A stretch of 64,000 bases of DNA from an uncultured Mailhella sp. (GCF_944324615.1 NZ_CALUWY010000006.1:26833-90832), one strand, 5' to 3'. Shown: positions 1 to 8,944, counted from the stretch's first letter. Translations and numbers: made by a program. The notes: generated from the sequence alone by a model not told the origin.

Positions 1-115
1 GCAGGATGAATTCCTTGCACAGGCCGGAAACTTCTATGACCGGAAGTTCGGCAGGATGCGCCTTTTCGGCGTCGGAAGCCGGGGAGGGAAGAGCGTTGTT
101 TGTCGTATTCATCAT
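1..115 (-). CDS. phnL: PhnL, C-P lyase ABC-type ATPase-like subunit (N-terminal fragment, cut by window edge)
   Basis: Only the first 38 codons lie in the window. The reading frame opens with two ATG codons (115 and 112), two bases after the phnK stop, and ends in the sequence VIEVSGLCKEFIL, which is how the ABC domain of PhnL begins. PhnL is known to work with PhnG, PhnH and PhnI in attaching phosphonate to the ribose of a purine nucleotide. The position directly after phnK agrees with the usual phnGHIJKL order. The rest of the gene, and presumably phnM and later genes, lie to the left of the window. Confidence 0.8.
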   Translation of the reverse strand, partial: MMNTTNNALPSPASDAEKAHPAELPVIEVSGLCKEFIL

Positions 116-117
116 CG

Positions 118-897
118 TCAGCCTTGGAGGATGGAGGAAACCAGAAGCTGGGTATAGGGATGGTGCGGATCGTCCAGAACCTGATCGGCAAGGCCCTGTT
201 CCACGACCTCGCCGTGGTACATGACCATGAGCCTGTGGGAGAGCAGCCGCGCCACGGCCAGATCGTGGGTGACGAGCACCACGGCAAGGCCCATGTCGCG
301 CACGAGCCTGCGCAGAAGATCGAGCAGCCGCGCCTGCACGGACACATCGAGTCCGCCCGTGGGCTCATCCATGAAGACGAGGCGCGGGCCGGTCACGAGG
401 TTGCGGGCTATCTGAAGGCGCTGCTGCATGCCCCCGGAATAGCGGGCCGGAATGTCGTCGATGCGCGGGGCGGCTATTTCCACCTTTTCCAGCCATTCCA
501 GAGCGGTGGCGCGCAGCTTGCCGTAGTTTCTGCCCCCGGCGGCCATGAGGCGTTCGCCGATGTTGGCCCCGGCGCTTACCTGCATGCGCAGGCCGTCGCG
601 GGGGTTCTGATGCACATAGCCGAGTTCCGTTCGCAGAAGGCGGCGGCGTTCCCCCTCGCTCAGCGCGTGCAGGTCGAGTTCCGTCCCGCAGGCGTTGCGG
701 TAGATGACGCGGCCTTCACTCGGTTCCATGCGGCCGGAGAGCATGTTGAGAAGCGTGCTTTTGCCGGAGCCGGATTCTCCGACGATGCCGAGCACCTCGC
801 CCGGCCACAGCTTCAGGGAAACGTCGCGGCAGCCCAGCCTCTCGCCGTAGCGCCGCGTGAGCGATTCGGCCTCAAGCACGGGAAGCGGTTCATTCAT
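118..897 (-). CDS. phnK: PhnK, C-P lyase ABC ATPase subunit
   Basis: A 259-residue ABC-type ATPase with Walker A GESGSGKST near residue 40, the signature SGGMQQRLQIARNL and Walker B LVFMDEPTGGLD followed by the H-loop histidine (VTHDLA). The family docks on the PhnGHIJ core complex and is needed for phosphonate cleavage in vivo; it is not a membrane transporter subunit despite the fold. The start overlaps the end of phnJ by 8 bases and phnL begins 2 bases after the stop, so translation of the three genes is probably coupled. Length and neighbours are normal for phnK. Confidence 0.95.
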   Translation of the reverse strand: MNEPLPVLEAESLTRRYGERLGCRDVSLKLWPGEVLGIVGESGSGKSTLLNMLSGRMEPSEGRVIYRNACGTELDLHALSEGERRRLLRTELGYVHQNPRDGLRMQVSAGANIGERLMAAGGRNYGKLRATALEWLEKVEIAAPRIDDIPARYSGGMQQRLQIARNLVTGPRLVFMDEPTGGLDVSVQARLLDLLRRLVRDMGLAVVLVTHDLAVARLLSHRLMVMYHGEVVEQGLADQVLDDPHHPYTQLLVSSILQG

Positions 898-1795
898 GGG
901 AAACCTCCGTCATGCCCTGCCGGGCCCTGTTTTCCGCGCAGGCGTCGCTGTCGGAACAGACGAACATTCTTCTGCCCGTATCGTCGAGCACTACTTCGTC
1001 AAGGTAGGTGTGGCGTGCCCCGCACAGGGCGCAGGGTTCCTCCCAGCGCTGTACCTCGAAGGGGTAGTCCTCGAAGTCGAGGCTCTTCACGTCGGTATAG
1101 GGCGGAATGGCGTAGAGGCGTTTTTCCCGCCCCGCGCCGAAAAGCTGCAGCGCCGGGCACTGGTGCATCTTGGGGTTGTCGAAGCGCGGAATGGGCGAGG
1201 GACTCATGATGTAGCGTCCGTTCACGCGGACGGGATAATCAAAGCTCATGGCTATGGCTCCGTGCCGCATGATGTCCTCGTAGATCTTCACGTTCATGAG
1301 GCCGTATTCCTCAAGAGCGTGCAGGGTGCGGGTTTCCTTTTCGCTGGGTTCCAGCCAGCGCAGGGGCTCCGGCAGAGGAACCTGATAGACCAGAATCTGG
1401 TTTTCGTTCAGCGGGTGTTCGGGAATGCGGTGCCTTGTCTGAATGATGGTGGCCTCGGCGGTATGCGTGGTGGTTTCCACCCCCGTAGTGCCGGCAAAGA
1501 ATCTGCGGATGGAAACGGCGTTGGTGGTGTCGTCGGAGCCCTGGTCGATGACCTTGAGCACGTCCTCTTCCCCGATGACGCTTGCCGTCACCTGTATGCC
1601 GCCCGTTCCCCAGCCGCAGGGCATGGGCATTTCCCTTCCGGCAAAGGGGACCTGATAGCCGGGCACGGCCACGGCCTTGAGCAGTCCCCGCCTAATCATC
1701 CTCTTGGTGCTTTCGTCCAGATAGGCGAAGTTGTAGCCTTCCAGCGGCGTTTTCTTCCGCGTATCGTTACAGATATCCTGCTGCAGTGTCATCAT
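890..1795 (-). CDS. phnJ: PhnJ, radical-SAM-type carbon-phosphorus lyase
   Basis: The enzyme that breaks the C-P bond of ribose-1-phosphonate 5-phosphate, giving the alkane and the 1,2-cyclic phosphate. The 301-residue protein carries the family's cysteine pattern C-x2-C-x21-C-x5-C at residues 255, 258, 280 and 286. In the characterised enzyme three of these hold the [4Fe-4S] cluster and the last one forms the thiyl radical. All four are present, so the protein should be active. It overlaps phnI by 4 bases (ATGA) and phnK by 8. The reaction is strictly oxygen-sensitive, which fits an anaerobe. Confidence 0.97.
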   Translation of the reverse strand: MMTLQQDICNDTRKKTPLEGYNFAYLDESTKRMIRRGLLKAVAVPGYQVPFAGREMPMPCGWGTGGIQVTASVIGEEDVLKVIDQGSDDTTNAVSIRRFFAGTTGVETTTHTAEATIIQTRHRIPEHPLNENQILVYQVPLPEPLRWLEPSEKETRTLHALEEYGLMNVKIYEDIMRHGAIAMSFDYPVRVNGRYIMSPSPIPRFDNPKMHQCPALQLFGAGREKRLYAIPPYTDVKSLDFEDYPFEVQRWEEPCALCGARHTYLDEVVLDDTGRRMFVCSDSDACAENRARQGMTEVSHE

Positions 1796-2916
1796 GACCG
1801 TTCTCCTCGGGAAGGGGATGCGTCCGCTGCCTTCTTCCCTGCCTCGCGCAGACTACGTATCAGGGAAAGTTCCGCCTGAAAGTCCACATAGTGGGGCAGC
1901 TTGATGTGCTGCACGAAGCCTGAGGCGTCCACATTGTCGCCGTGAAGCAGGACGAATTCCGGGTTCTGCGCCGGTCCCGTCACGGGTTCCTTCAGTTCTT
2001 TTGCGCGCAGGGCGCGATCCACGATGGACATGGATATGGCCTTTCTCTCATTGTTGCCGAACACGAGTCCGTAGCCTCTGGTGAGGCAGGGGGGCATGGC
2101 GCTTCCCGTGTAGCGGCTCACCGTGTCGCATTCGGTCATTTCCAGCTCTCCGGCGACGATGGGAAAGTCCAGTTCCTCGGGCGTGATGACGAGCTCCACG
2201 AAGCCGCGCCGAAGTTCCCCGGTAAAGGGATGCACCGCGCCGAAGCCGCGCTGGGTGGAGTAGGCCATGCCGAGGAGAAAGCCTTCGTCGGCCCTGGCCA
2301 GCGTCTGCAGGCGCACGGGGCGATCCTCCGGGCCGTCGGCGGGAAGTTCCAGAGGCCTGCGGGTGAGATCGGCAACTTCCCGGCAGGAGGAGGTATCCGC
2401 CGCAGGTTCGAGCAGGCCTTCCGCGTTCAGGGCGCTCATGGCGCGGGGAAGGTTCTTCACGTTCAGCTTCTCTTCCGTCAGGGGCGCGGAAGTGTCCGGC
2501 GCGCCTTCAGTCCGGCTGAGGCTGCGGTCGAGCAGCCTGTGGGTATAGTCGAACGTGGGGCCGAGTATCTGCCCTCCGGGAAGATCCTTCCATGTGGCGG
2601 AAATACGGCGCGAGACGCGCATGGACGAGGTGTCCACGGGCTGGGAGGAACCGAATCTCGGCAGGGTGGTGCGATAGGCGCGCAGGAGAAACACCGCTTC
2701 CTGCAGGTCGCCGCAGGCCTGCTTCACGGCAAGGGCCGCAAGAGGCGGACAGTACAGGGAGGCTTCGGCCATCACCCTGTCCACGGCGAGTTTCAGCTGA
2801 AAGGAAATCTGCGCAAGGGAAAGTTCCGGCACGTCCAGCGGGCCGCGCCGTTCCCGGCGAAGCTGCGCGTGTGCGGCGTCTATGGCCTTTTCCCCGCCTT
2901 TGACTGCTACATACAT
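1792..2916 (-). CDS. phnI: PhnI, C-P lyase core complex subunit / nucleosidase
   Basis: A 374-residue protein beginning MYVAVKGGEKAIDAAH, the conserved opening of PhnI, with length close to the family norm. PhnI is part of the PhnG2H2I2J2 core and, with PhnG, PhnH and PhnL, swaps the adenine of a nucleotide triphosphate for phosphonate. The start lies one base after the phnH stop. The stop overlaps phnJ in an ATGA. No truncation or frameshift is visible. Confidence 0.95.
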   Translation of the reverse strand: MYVAVKGGEKAIDAAHAQLRRERRGPLDVPELSLAQISFQLKLAVDRVMAEASLYCPPLAALAVKQACGDLQEAVFLLRAYRTTLPRFGSSQPVDTSSMRVSRRISATWKDLPGGQILGPTFDYTHRLLDRSLSRTEGAPDTSAPLTEEKLNVKNLPRAMSALNAEGLLEPAADTSSCREVADLTRRPLELPADGPEDRPVRLQTLARADEGFLLGMAYSTQRGFGAVHPFTGELRRGFVELVITPEELDFPIVAGELEMTECDTVSRYTGSAMPPCLTRGYGLVFGNNERKAISMSIVDRALRAKELKEPVTGPAQNPEFVLLHGDNVDASGFVQHIKLPHYVDFQAELSLIRSLREAGKKAADASPSRGERS

Positions 2917-2917
2917 G

Positions 2918-3529
2918 TCATGCCTCCTGCGCCTTCAGAGTTGTGCTGCGCGGAAGTCCCGAGGCCATGCCCTCTCCGCAGAGGAACATGTCGACGCCCT
3001 GCGGAAAGCTCTGGTGATTCTCCTCCCACTGGAGCAGAAAGCGCTCCGGCAGGTTGCACTGGAAGACAAGGGATCGGCGTATGCCCGGGCCTGAGGCCGT
3101 GCAGGAAAAAGAGCCCTGCGGCTGTGAAAACATCATTCCTCCCAAGCAGAGCGTGGCGGAACGGTCGGGATATTCGGCGCTGCCCTGAGAGAAAACCGAA
3201 AGAGGCGGCATATCCTCCGGGTCGGCGATGAAGGCGAAATCGGCCCTGCCCGGGTCGTCATCCATGGTGGAGCCGCACTGGAAGCGGAACCAGCGACGCA
3301 CGCTTTCTTCGTTCAGGGAGGGAGAAAGCCATACCGTCGTGTCCTGATCGCACAGCGTCAGGGCGATGGCGGCAAGTTCCGGGGCAAGAGGAGCGGCCGT
3401 GCCTTCGGGCAGAGGCAGGGGAACGGGCCGGCAGGGGCGGGAAAGCGCACGCAGAAGACTGCGGAAGGTCTGCTGCGCCTGCCGGACGGGGTTGTTCCAG
3501 TGGGCGGGATGCGTGACGGGGCAGCTCAT
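2918..3529 (-). CDS. phnH: PhnH, C-P lyase core complex subunit
   Basis: A 203-residue protein with the N-terminal HWNNPVRQAQQTFRSLLRA segment and the WLSP and FQCG elements expected of PhnH. It is a structural subunit of the PhnGHIJ core complex. It overlaps phnG by 4 bases and is followed after a single base by phnI, which points to stoichiometric, coupled production of the core subunits. Confidence 0.94.
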   Translation of the reverse strand: MSCPVTHPAHWNNPVRQAQQTFRSLLRALSRPCRPVPLPLPEGTAAPLAPELAAIALTLCDQDTTVWLSPSLNEESVRRWFRFQCGSTMDDDPGRADFAFIADPEDMPPLSVFSQGSAEYPDRSATLCLGGMMFSQPQGSFSCTASGPGIRRSLVFQCNLPERFLLQWEENHQSFPQGVDMFLCGEGMASGLPRSTTLKAQEA

Positions 3530-3972
3530 TTGTCTTCCCCCCTGACGAGAGTGAAGAAGTCCACCTTGGTGGGGGCGGCCTCTTTTCCGGCCTGCTCTTC
3601 CCGTTCCTGCAGCATTTTTTCGAGCCGCGGCTTCAACTCTGTGTCGAACATGGGGGCATAGGCCTCCTTCTGCCAGAGCGCGTCGCAGAGTGCCGCAAGC
3701 TCGGCGTGCCGGGGATTTTCCCCCAGAACGTAGCCGCAGCCGCAGGTGTCGCCGGGAAGCGTGACCACGCAGCGGGTCACCAGGGCTTCGCCCACGTTGA
3801 ACAGCGCGCCCTCCGCGTTGATGCGGCCGCGGACCATGACCAGTCCGCTTTCCGGGCCGCGGAGAAGTTTCCAGGGAGGGAGCTGCAGCCCGGCGAGGAA
3901 GTGTTCCAGTTCCTCGGCAGGGGCAAGGGAAAGAAGACGCATGTACTGCTGACGTCTGTCCTGGGTATTCAT
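3526..3972 (-). CDS. phnG: PhnG, C-P lyase core complex subunit
   Basis: A 148-residue protein with the PhnG segment GPESGLVMVRGR and the downstream FNVGEALVTRCVV and GYVLGENPRHAE elements. PhnG pairs with PhnI and is required for the nucleotide-phosphonate exchange step. The gene overlaps the upstream 2H-phosphoesterase-like gene by 4 bases (ATGA) and phnH by 4 bases. Of the genes visible here it is the first dedicated C-P lyase core gene after the transporter. Confidence 0.94.
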   Translation of the reverse strand: MNTQDRRQQYMRLLSLAPAEELEHFLAGLQLPPWKLLRGPESGLVMVRGRINAEGALFNVGEALVTRCVVTLPGDTCGCGYVLGENPRHAELAALCDALWQKEAYAPMFDTELKPRLEKMLQEREEQAGKEAAPTKVDFFTLVRGEDK

Positions 3973-4730
3973 ACGATGTTCCTGTGGTTGTTCATTCCAA
4001 GGGGGAAGCGTGCCAGTTCCGTGAAGGGGCTTTCGCGGTCCTTCTGGCGGAACAGACTGATGCCGTCCACCATGAGGGGCCTGTGAAGAAAGGGGGAAAG
4101 GCAGCGCTGCAGGCTTTGCTGTGCAAGGGATGTCTGCTCTTCCGACAAGGAGCCCGTCAGCGTCAGGTGAAAGCGGAAGAGGTTGAACACGCGGTGATAG
4201 CCGTACACGGCAAGGTATTCCGCCTCTTCGGAGCTGAGTGTGCCGCGCCTTTTTATGTCGGCTTCGGCAAGAGGCGCGCGGAAGAAGTCCGGCGCGGTCA
4301 CGCAGTCTCTTTCCAGTTCGCAGAGTCCGGGGTTCGCCTCGCCGAAGGAGGCGGAACCGCAGGAGGGCGTGAGGGCGAGAAAGGCGCCGGAGCCGTTGTT
4401 CAGCGCCCGAAGTTCCAGGGGCGTGGTGGCAAAGGGTTCATGACGCCGCGCGATGTTCCGGCAGACGTCCATGAGAAGTTCACATGCCCACTCCTCTTTT
4501 TCCCACCGGGGAGAAAGTTCAAAGGGAGCCTTGAGGGTGGCGTGCAGGCCGTATTTTGCCGGTGCGGCCACCATGGCGGCCCAGTCATCGGCGGAAAAGG
4601 GGGAGCCTTCGGGAGGCACGGGGGCGGAGCTTGTTCCGTTCAGGGCGTCGCGGCCGAAAAGCGGCGTGACGGCGGCATGGAGCGCGGAGCCGGCGGACGG
4701 GGCGTAATAAAGGGCGTAGCGGGCGGACAT
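3969..4730 (-). CDS. DUF1045 / 2H-phosphoesterase-like phosphonate metabolism protein
   Basis: A 253-residue protein with two HxT motifs of the 2H (LigT-like) phosphoesterase superfamily: GLHATLKAPF in the first half and FHLTLTG in the second. Proteins of this family (DUF1045) are repeatedly found in phosphonate operons, but I know of no settled reaction. The fold suggests cleavage of a cyclic or 2',3'-type phosphodiester. An attractive inference is that it acts on the cyclic ribose phosphate made by PhnJ, a job done by PhnP in some bacteria. It overlaps the phnE stop by one base and phnG by four, so it is clearly part of the operon. Confidence 0.85.
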   Translation of the reverse strand: MSARYALYYAPSAGSALHAAVTPLFGRDALNGTSSAPVPPEGSPFSADDWAAMVAAPAKYGLHATLKAPFELSPRWEKEEWACELLMDVCRNIARRHEPFATTPLELRALNNGSGAFLALTPSCGSASFGEANPGLCELERDCVTAPDFFRAPLAEADIKRRGTLSSEEAEYLAVYGYHRVFNLFRFHLTLTGSLSEEQTSLAQQSLQRCLSPFLHRPLMVDGISLFRQKDRESPFTELARFPLGMNNHRNIV

Positions 4731-5527
4731 CAGAGCACCATTTTGCGAAGTTTCTGGGAGAAGAGGTCGAAGAGCGTGACCACGAGAATGATGATGGCCA
4801 TGACGGCGCAGGTGCGGGGAAATTCAAAACTGCGTATGAGTTCCCACAGCACCATGCCTATGCCGCCCGCGCCCACCATGCCCACCACGGTGGCGGAACG
4901 CACATTGGCTTCAAAGCGGTACAGGGAATAGGAGATCCACAGGGGAAACACCTGGGGGATGACGCCGTAGGCTATTTCTTCCAGATAGGTGGCGCCGGTG
5001 GAGCGCACCCCTTCCACGGGAGCGGTTTCAATGGCTTCCACGGCTTCGGAAAAGAGCTTGGCCAGTGTGCCAGTGGTATGCACCCACAGGGCCAGAACAC
5101 CGGCAAAGGGGCCGAGGCCCACGGCCACCACGAAGAGCATGGCGAACACCATTTCGTTGATGGCGCGGGCGGCGTCCATCATGCGGCGCACGGGCTGGCG
5201 TATCCACCAGGGGGCCATGTTCTCCGCCGACATGATGCCGAGGGGCACCGCGCATACGACGGCGAGTACCGTGCCCCATACGGCCACCTGCAGGGTGATG
5301 AGCATTTCCTTCACATACATGCGCCATTCGGTGAAGTCGGGCGGGAAGAAGTCGCCTATGAGCGTGCCGATGTTGCCCGCATCGGTGATGAGAGCCAGAG
5401 GCTCCATTTCCGCACCGTGCCACGACCAGACAAGCAGGGCGATGACGGCCGTCCATGTCAGCATGCGGGAGGCTTTTTCCCCGATGCTGAGCGGGGGCCT
5501 TAACGAGGGTTCAGAAGAAGCGTGCAT
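4730..5527 (-). CDS. phnE: PhnE, phosphonate ABC transporter permease
   Basis: An inner-membrane permease of about 265 residues with several hydrophobic segments. It has the permease loop near the C-terminus ([17 protein letters not shown]) and the EAA-like stretch [22 protein letters not shown]. With PhnC and PhnD it forms the phosphonate importer. I chose the ATG at 5527, preceded by AGGA five bases upstream; a GTG at 5551 would add eight residues. The gene is separated from phnD by a terminator-like hairpin, so it may be expressed at a lower level than the binding protein. Only one permease gene is present. Confidence 0.93.
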   Translation of the reverse strand: MHASSEPSLRPPLSIGEKASRMLTWTAVIALLVWSWHGAEMEPLALITDAGNIGTLIGDFFPPDFTEWRMYVKEMLITLQVAVWGTVLAVVCAVPLGIMSAENMAPWWIRQPVRRMMDAARAINEMVFAMLFVVAVGLGPFAGVLALWVHTTGTLAKLFSEAVEAIETAPVEGVRSTGATYLEEIAYGVIPQVFPLWISYSLYRFEANVRSATVVGMVGAGGIGMVLWELIRSFEFPRTCAVMAIIILVVTLFDLFSQKLRKMVL

Positions 5528-5580
5528 GGGAATCCTGTGCCGGCGGATCACGATCCGCGCCTGTAAACAGGGGAAAGGGG

Positions 5581-5611
5581 AAAAAAAGCCCTTCCCCGGC
5601 AGGGGAAGGGC
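5581..5611 (-). terminator. Intra-operon terminator-like hairpin between phnD and phnE
   Basis: A perfect 10-bp stem (GCCCTTCCCC / GGGGAAGGGC) with a 4-base loop, followed on the minus strand by seven T residues, 9 bases after the phnD stop. It has all the marks of an intrinsic terminator. Because phnE and the lyase genes continue downstream, it probably works as a partial terminator or 3'-end stabiliser that keeps binding-protein mRNA in excess. Confidence 0.75.
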
Positions 5612-5619
5612 GGTATGGC

Positions 5620-6585
5620 CTACTTGCCGAGAGCGGCGAGCCTGGCATCTATGTCGGCGATGCGACCGGCCTTTTCTTCGGCGCTCATGTGTTCGTTGCC
5701 TTCGATGCTCATTTTTTCGCGGAACAGTTCAAGCTGGCGCAGAGGCGTGAGCTGGCTGTTGTCGGACTTCTTGAAGGGGCCCCACGTCAGGTTGGCAAGA
5801 ACCTGACGCTCCTTTTCCGCGTTCTTTCCGGAGACGCCGTAGCTGAAGATGAAGTCCGTGATCTTCTTCTTGGTGGCATCGGAAAGATCCTTGCGCCAGA
5901 CCAGCGGATCGCTGGGAATGCGGGGCGACTTCCAGATGACGGCAAGCTGGGCTGCCTTGTCGGGATAGATATGTTCCAGACGGCCCATGCCTTCATTGTT
6001 GAAGGTGGCCACGTCCACCTGACGGTTGGCCACGGCAAGGGCGTTGGATTCGTGGTTGGAGGCCACGACGCGCTTGAAGATCTTCTTGGGATCCTTGCCA
6101 TTCCGGGCAAAGACGTAATAGCCGGGGACAAGATAGCCGGAGGTGGAGTTGGGGTCGCCGTTGCTGAAGGTGAGCTCGGAGGCCCGGGCGAACATGTCGT
6201 CGAGATTTTTGATGCCGCTGTCCTTGTGGGCGATCAGGTAGGACCAGTAGCCGGTGTTTCCTTCCACGTCGCAGGTCTGGGCGAACACTTCGCCGTTGGC
6301 GCGGTCCACCATCATGATGGCGCCCTTGTTGCCCACCCAGCTGAGATCGACCTTCTTGAAGCGCATGCCTTCAATGATGCCCGCGTAGTCGCTGGCAAAG
6401 AAGGCCTTGATCTTCATGCCGGTGGCCCTGCTCATGTCTTCGAGGAAGGGATCCCACATGGTTCGCAGGTTCTGGGAGGATTCCGTGGAGATGATGCCGA
6501 AGTTGAGGGTGGCGGGTTCTTCGGCCCGGGCGGAGGCGGCGCCCATGAGCAGCGTCGCGGACAGAATGAGGGAAAGAAGACGCAT
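5620..6585 (-). CDS. phnD: PhnD, phosphonate/phosphate-type periplasmic binding protein
   Basis: A 321-residue secreted solute-binding protein. The N-terminus is a clear signal peptide ([21 protein letters not shown]), followed by LNFGIISTE and the [11 protein letters not shown] and [16 protein letters not shown] segments of the PhnD family. It should capture phosphonates in the periplasm and hand them to PhnE. A GAGG ribosome-binding site precedes the ATG. phnC ends 54 bases upstream and a strong hairpin follows the stop. The ligand cannot be told from sequence: phosphite or phosphate esters are possible alternatives. Confidence 0.93.
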   Translation of the reverse strand: MRLLSLILSATLLMGAASARAEEPATLNFGIISTESSQNLRTMWDPFLEDMSRATGMKIKAFFASDYAGIIEGMRFKKVDLSWVGNKGAIMMVDRANGEVFAQTCDVEGNTGYWSYLIAHKDSGIKNLDDMFARASELTFSNGDPNSTSGYLVPGYYVFARNGKDPKKIFKRVVASNHESNALAVANRQVDVATFNNEGMGRLEHIYPDKAAQLAVIWKSPRIPSDPLVWRKDLSDATKKKITDFIFSYGVSGKNAEKERQVLANLTWGPFKKSDNSQLTPLRQLELFREKMSIEGNEHMSAEEKAGRIADIDARLAALGK

Positions 6586-6639
6586 CAGTGTATCCTCTGT
6601 TGGAGATGACCGGGGCGGAGGCCCCGAATGCTTGTTCTG

Positions 6640-7470
6640 TCAGGCGGCAACCGCCGTGCGGCCGCCGTGGGAGCGGGGAACGAAGGAGGGACGGGCCGTG
6701 TTTTTTTCGCCGAACAGCTCACGGCTTTCCGCGCCGTAGAGGCTGTTGAGCATGGCGGGAGTGAGCTCTGAGGTGGGGCCGTCGAAGACGATTTCGCCTT
6801 TCTTGAGCGCCACGGTGCGCGGACAGTAACGGATGGCGTAGTCGACCTGATGCAGCGTGACCACCACGGTGATGCCGTCGGTTCTGTTGAGCTCCTGCAA
6901 GGTGTCCATGACGTTGCGGGCCGATTCCGGGTCCAGGGAGGCGATGGGCTCGTCGGCAAGGAGCACCTCGGAGCGCTGCACAAGGGCGCGGGCTATGGCG
7001 GCGCGCTGCTGCTGTCCGCCGGAAAGCGTGGAGGTGCGCTGCCAGGCCTTGTCGCGTATGCCCACGCGCTCAAGGGCGCGCAGGGTCAGTTCCACATCCT
7101 CGCGGGAAAAAAGCCCGGCCAGTCCGTGGAAGAACGGCGTGCGGCCGAGGGCACCCAGGGCGACGTTGCGTGCGACGCTGATGCGCCCCACAAGATTGAA
7201 CTGCTGGAAAATGACGCCGATGTGGCTGCGTATGTCGCGTATGTCCCTGCTCAGCATTCCGTTCTTCTGTATGGTGTAGCCGTTGACCGTGACCTCGCCT
7301 GCGTTTCTGTCGCTGGTGGTGAGGCCGCATATATGACGCATGAGCGTGGATTTGCCGGAACCGGAAGAGCCGATGAGCGCAACCATTTCTCCGGGACGGA
7401 TGTGCAGGTCTATATGTTTAAGTGCCTGAACGCCGGAAAACGTCTTGTTCAGCCCGGTAACGTGAATCAT
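6640..7470 (-). CDS. phnC: PhnC, phosphonate ABC transporter ATPase
   Basis: A 276-residue ATPase with Walker [10 protein letters not shown], signature [15 protein letters not shown] and Walker [17 protein letters not shown], followed by the switch histidine (VTLHQVD). It energises the PhnD/PhnE importer. It is the first gene of the phn operon visible here, with GGAGGA 7-12 bases before the ATG. The C-terminal tail beyond residue 245 is family-variable. Regulation probably acts on the long upstream region, where an inverted repeat lies close to the start. Confidence 0.94.
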   Translation of the reverse strand: MIHVTGLNKTFSGVQALKHIDLHIRPGEMVALIGSSGSGKSTLMRHICGLTTSDRNAGEVTVNGYTIQKNGMLSRDIRDIRSHIGVIFQQFNLVGRISVARNVALGALGRTPFFHGLAGLFSREDVELTLRALERVGIRDKAWQRTSTLSGGQQQRAAIARALVQRSEVLLADEPIASLDPESARNVMDTLQELNRTDGITVVVTLHQVDYAIRYCPRTVALKKGEIVFDGPTSELTPAMLNSLYGAESRELFGEKNTARPSFVPRSHGGRTAVAA

Positions 7471-7494
7471 TCCTGTTCCTCCATCGGAGAATAT

Positions 7495-7514
7495 CCGTAC
7501 ATGTCAGAGTACGG
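7495..7514 (-). promoter_or_regulatory. Inverted repeat in the phnC leader, candidate operator
   Basis: CCGTAC and GTACGG form a perfect 6-bp inverted repeat with an 8-base spacer, about 25 bases upstream of the phnC ATG. Such a position suits a repressor site or a small mRNA hairpin next to the ribosome-binding site. I could not place a convincing Pho box or sigma-70 promoter in the same leader. Confidence 0.35.
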
Positions 7515-7872
7515 GTGTTTTCACAGAGTTATTTTCCGCAAAAATCACGACTTTTGCATGTATGATGGAAAAGTCTCTGGTTCATGCGGAAGATATGCAT
7601 GTGATATACGGGGGATGAATAGAGCGGGGATGACGGAAGTATGAATTTTCCATAACGCTTTTTTCCCTCACGGAGGAAAATTTGCGTCACTTTTTGTGCG
7701 TCATGGAAATATAAGGAAAAATAAGAAAAAGAAAATCAGAAGGATACGGCGAAATTTCCGCATAAGAAAGCGCAGCTGTCCTGCCTTACACAGCCTTCAC
7801 AGAAAAAAGGGCGCAGCGGAAGAAGGCGGCAATGCCTGCGGGGATGCCGTGACCGGAAGGCAGCCGGAGGCG

Positions 7873-7934
7873 AAAAAAAAACGCGCCGCCTGGCGGATGT
7901 TTTGAGCGTGGACATCCTTTCCGGGCAGGCGCGT
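7873..7934 (-). terminator. Terminator of the arsR-permease operon
   Basis: On the minus strand an outer stem ACGCGCC / GGCGCGT encloses an inner GGATGT / ACATCC stem and is followed by a run of nine T residues. It begins about 24 bases after the stop of the last permease gene, the right place to end that transcript and insulate phnC. Confidence 0.75.
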
Positions 7935-7957
7935 GATGTTCCGGGAAAGGGGAGTGT

Positions 7958-8470
7958 TCAGGAAAGGTTCTTTTCTTCGGGAAGGGTCTTTTCCAGCACA
8001 AGGGCGATGAGGAATATGCCCGCGATGTTGAACAGAAGGCGCAGAGCCATGAAGCGGAAGCCGAGGGTGGCGCTTTCAAACATGATGAGGGGAATCTTGG
8101 TGCAGGACCAGGCCCCGATGAAGATGAAGACATTGAGCATGCGCGCCCCCTTCCGCATCATGACGCAGGCCATGGGAAAGGCCGCGTACAGGGGGCCCGC
8201 CGCGGCGGAACCCAGGAAAAAGGCCAGAAGCATGCCCCGCAGACCGGAATGCACGCCCATGTACTTCATCATGGTTTCCCGTTCCACCCATACGTCCAGA
8301 AGGCCGAGCAGCACGAAGATGGGCGGCAGGAAGGAAAGCATTTCCAGAAGATTGTCCCGTGTGAGCGTCAGCGCCTTCCAGCCCGTCTCCGGAGCGAGAA
8401 AAAGCAGAAGCGTGTTGACGAGGCCGAGGGCCAGAAAAAAGCGGTAGCGTCTGCAGAAGGAACGTATCAC
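7958..8470 (-). CDS. Permease, second half-size unit (COG0701/DUF318-like)
   Basis: A 170-residue membrane protein with about five hydrophobic segments. It contains the pattern FFLGSAAAGPLYAAFPMA followed by a glycine- and proline-containing helix, as in the COG0701 (ArsP/DUF318-like) permeases. It is about half the normal length of that family; the partner half is the overlapping upstream gene. Together the two should form one transporter. The substrate is unknown: metalloid or organic arsenical export is a family precedent, not something seen here. The operon ends with a strong terminator. Confidence 0.8.
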   Translation of the reverse strand: MIRSFCRRYRFFLALGLVNTLLLFLAPETGWKALTLTRDNLLEMLSFLPPIFVLLGLLDVWVERETMMKYMGVHSGLRGMLLAFFLGSAAAGPLYAAFPMACVMMRKGARMLNVFIFIGAWSCTKIPLIMFESATLGFRFMALRLLFNIAGIFLIALVLEKTLPEEKNLS

Positions 8471-8943
8471 AGCAGCGCCCCCAGCAGAAAGGAGGAAAGC
8501 ACGGCGTAGATAAAGGCGAGGAGGTTCCTCTGCACGGCGATGCGTCTGCCGAAGGTGGAACTTTCCAGCGGCAGGGTGATCACGCCCACCATCATGAGGG
8601 TGGTGAGGAACATGGCCGTCTGCCCGTAGCCCGCGCCGGAGGCGAGAAGCGAGGCCGCCAGCGGAAAGGCGATGAATCCGGGAATGAGGGTGACGGAACC
8701 TGCCGCGGCGGCCAGGGCCATGCCTGCAAGGCCGGAATCCTTCCCCAGCAGGCGGGAAATGAGGCTTTCATCCACCACGGCCAGCGTCATGCCCATGAGC
8801 AGGATGATGGGGAGAAACTGCGGCAGGATGTTCTCAAAGGATTTCCAGCCCTTTTTCAGGGCAAGGCGTGTCTTCTGCCTGTCTCTGGCAAAGGAAAGAC
8901 CGAGCAGAAGCAGCGTTGCCAGATAAAGCGCGGCGGTGGACAT
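8467..8943 (-). CDS. Permease, first half-size unit (COG0701/DUF318-like)
   Basis: A 158-residue membrane protein beginning MSTAALYLATLLLLGLSFARD, with the segment AAAAGSVTLIPGFIAFPLAASLL that mirrors the GSAAAGPLYAAFPMA segment of the downstream gene. I start it at the ATG at 8943, two bases after the arsR stop, rather than at in-frame codons inside arsR. It overlaps the second half-permease by 4 bases. The pair looks like an inverted or duplicated half-transporter system under the control of the adjacent ArsR-type repressor. Confidence 0.82.
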   Translation of the reverse strand: MSTAALYLATLLLLGLSFARDRQKTRLALKKGWKSFENILPQFLPIILLMGMTLAVVDESLISRLLGKDSGLAGMALAAAAGSVTLIPGFIAFPLAASLLASGAGYGQTAMFLTTLMMVGVITLPLESSTFGRRIAVQRNLLAFIYAVLSSFLLGALL

Positions 8944-8944
8944 G

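Larger units (their letters stand above)
7471..7957. other. Intergenic region between phnC and the permease pair
   Basis: About 490 bases with no supported gene. It holds the phnC leader (A/T-rich, especially around 7640-7760), the inverted repeat at 7495-7514, and the terminator of the permease operon at 7873-7934. Both flanking genes are on the minus strand, so the phn promoter must lie between the terminator and 7480. Confidence 0.6.
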
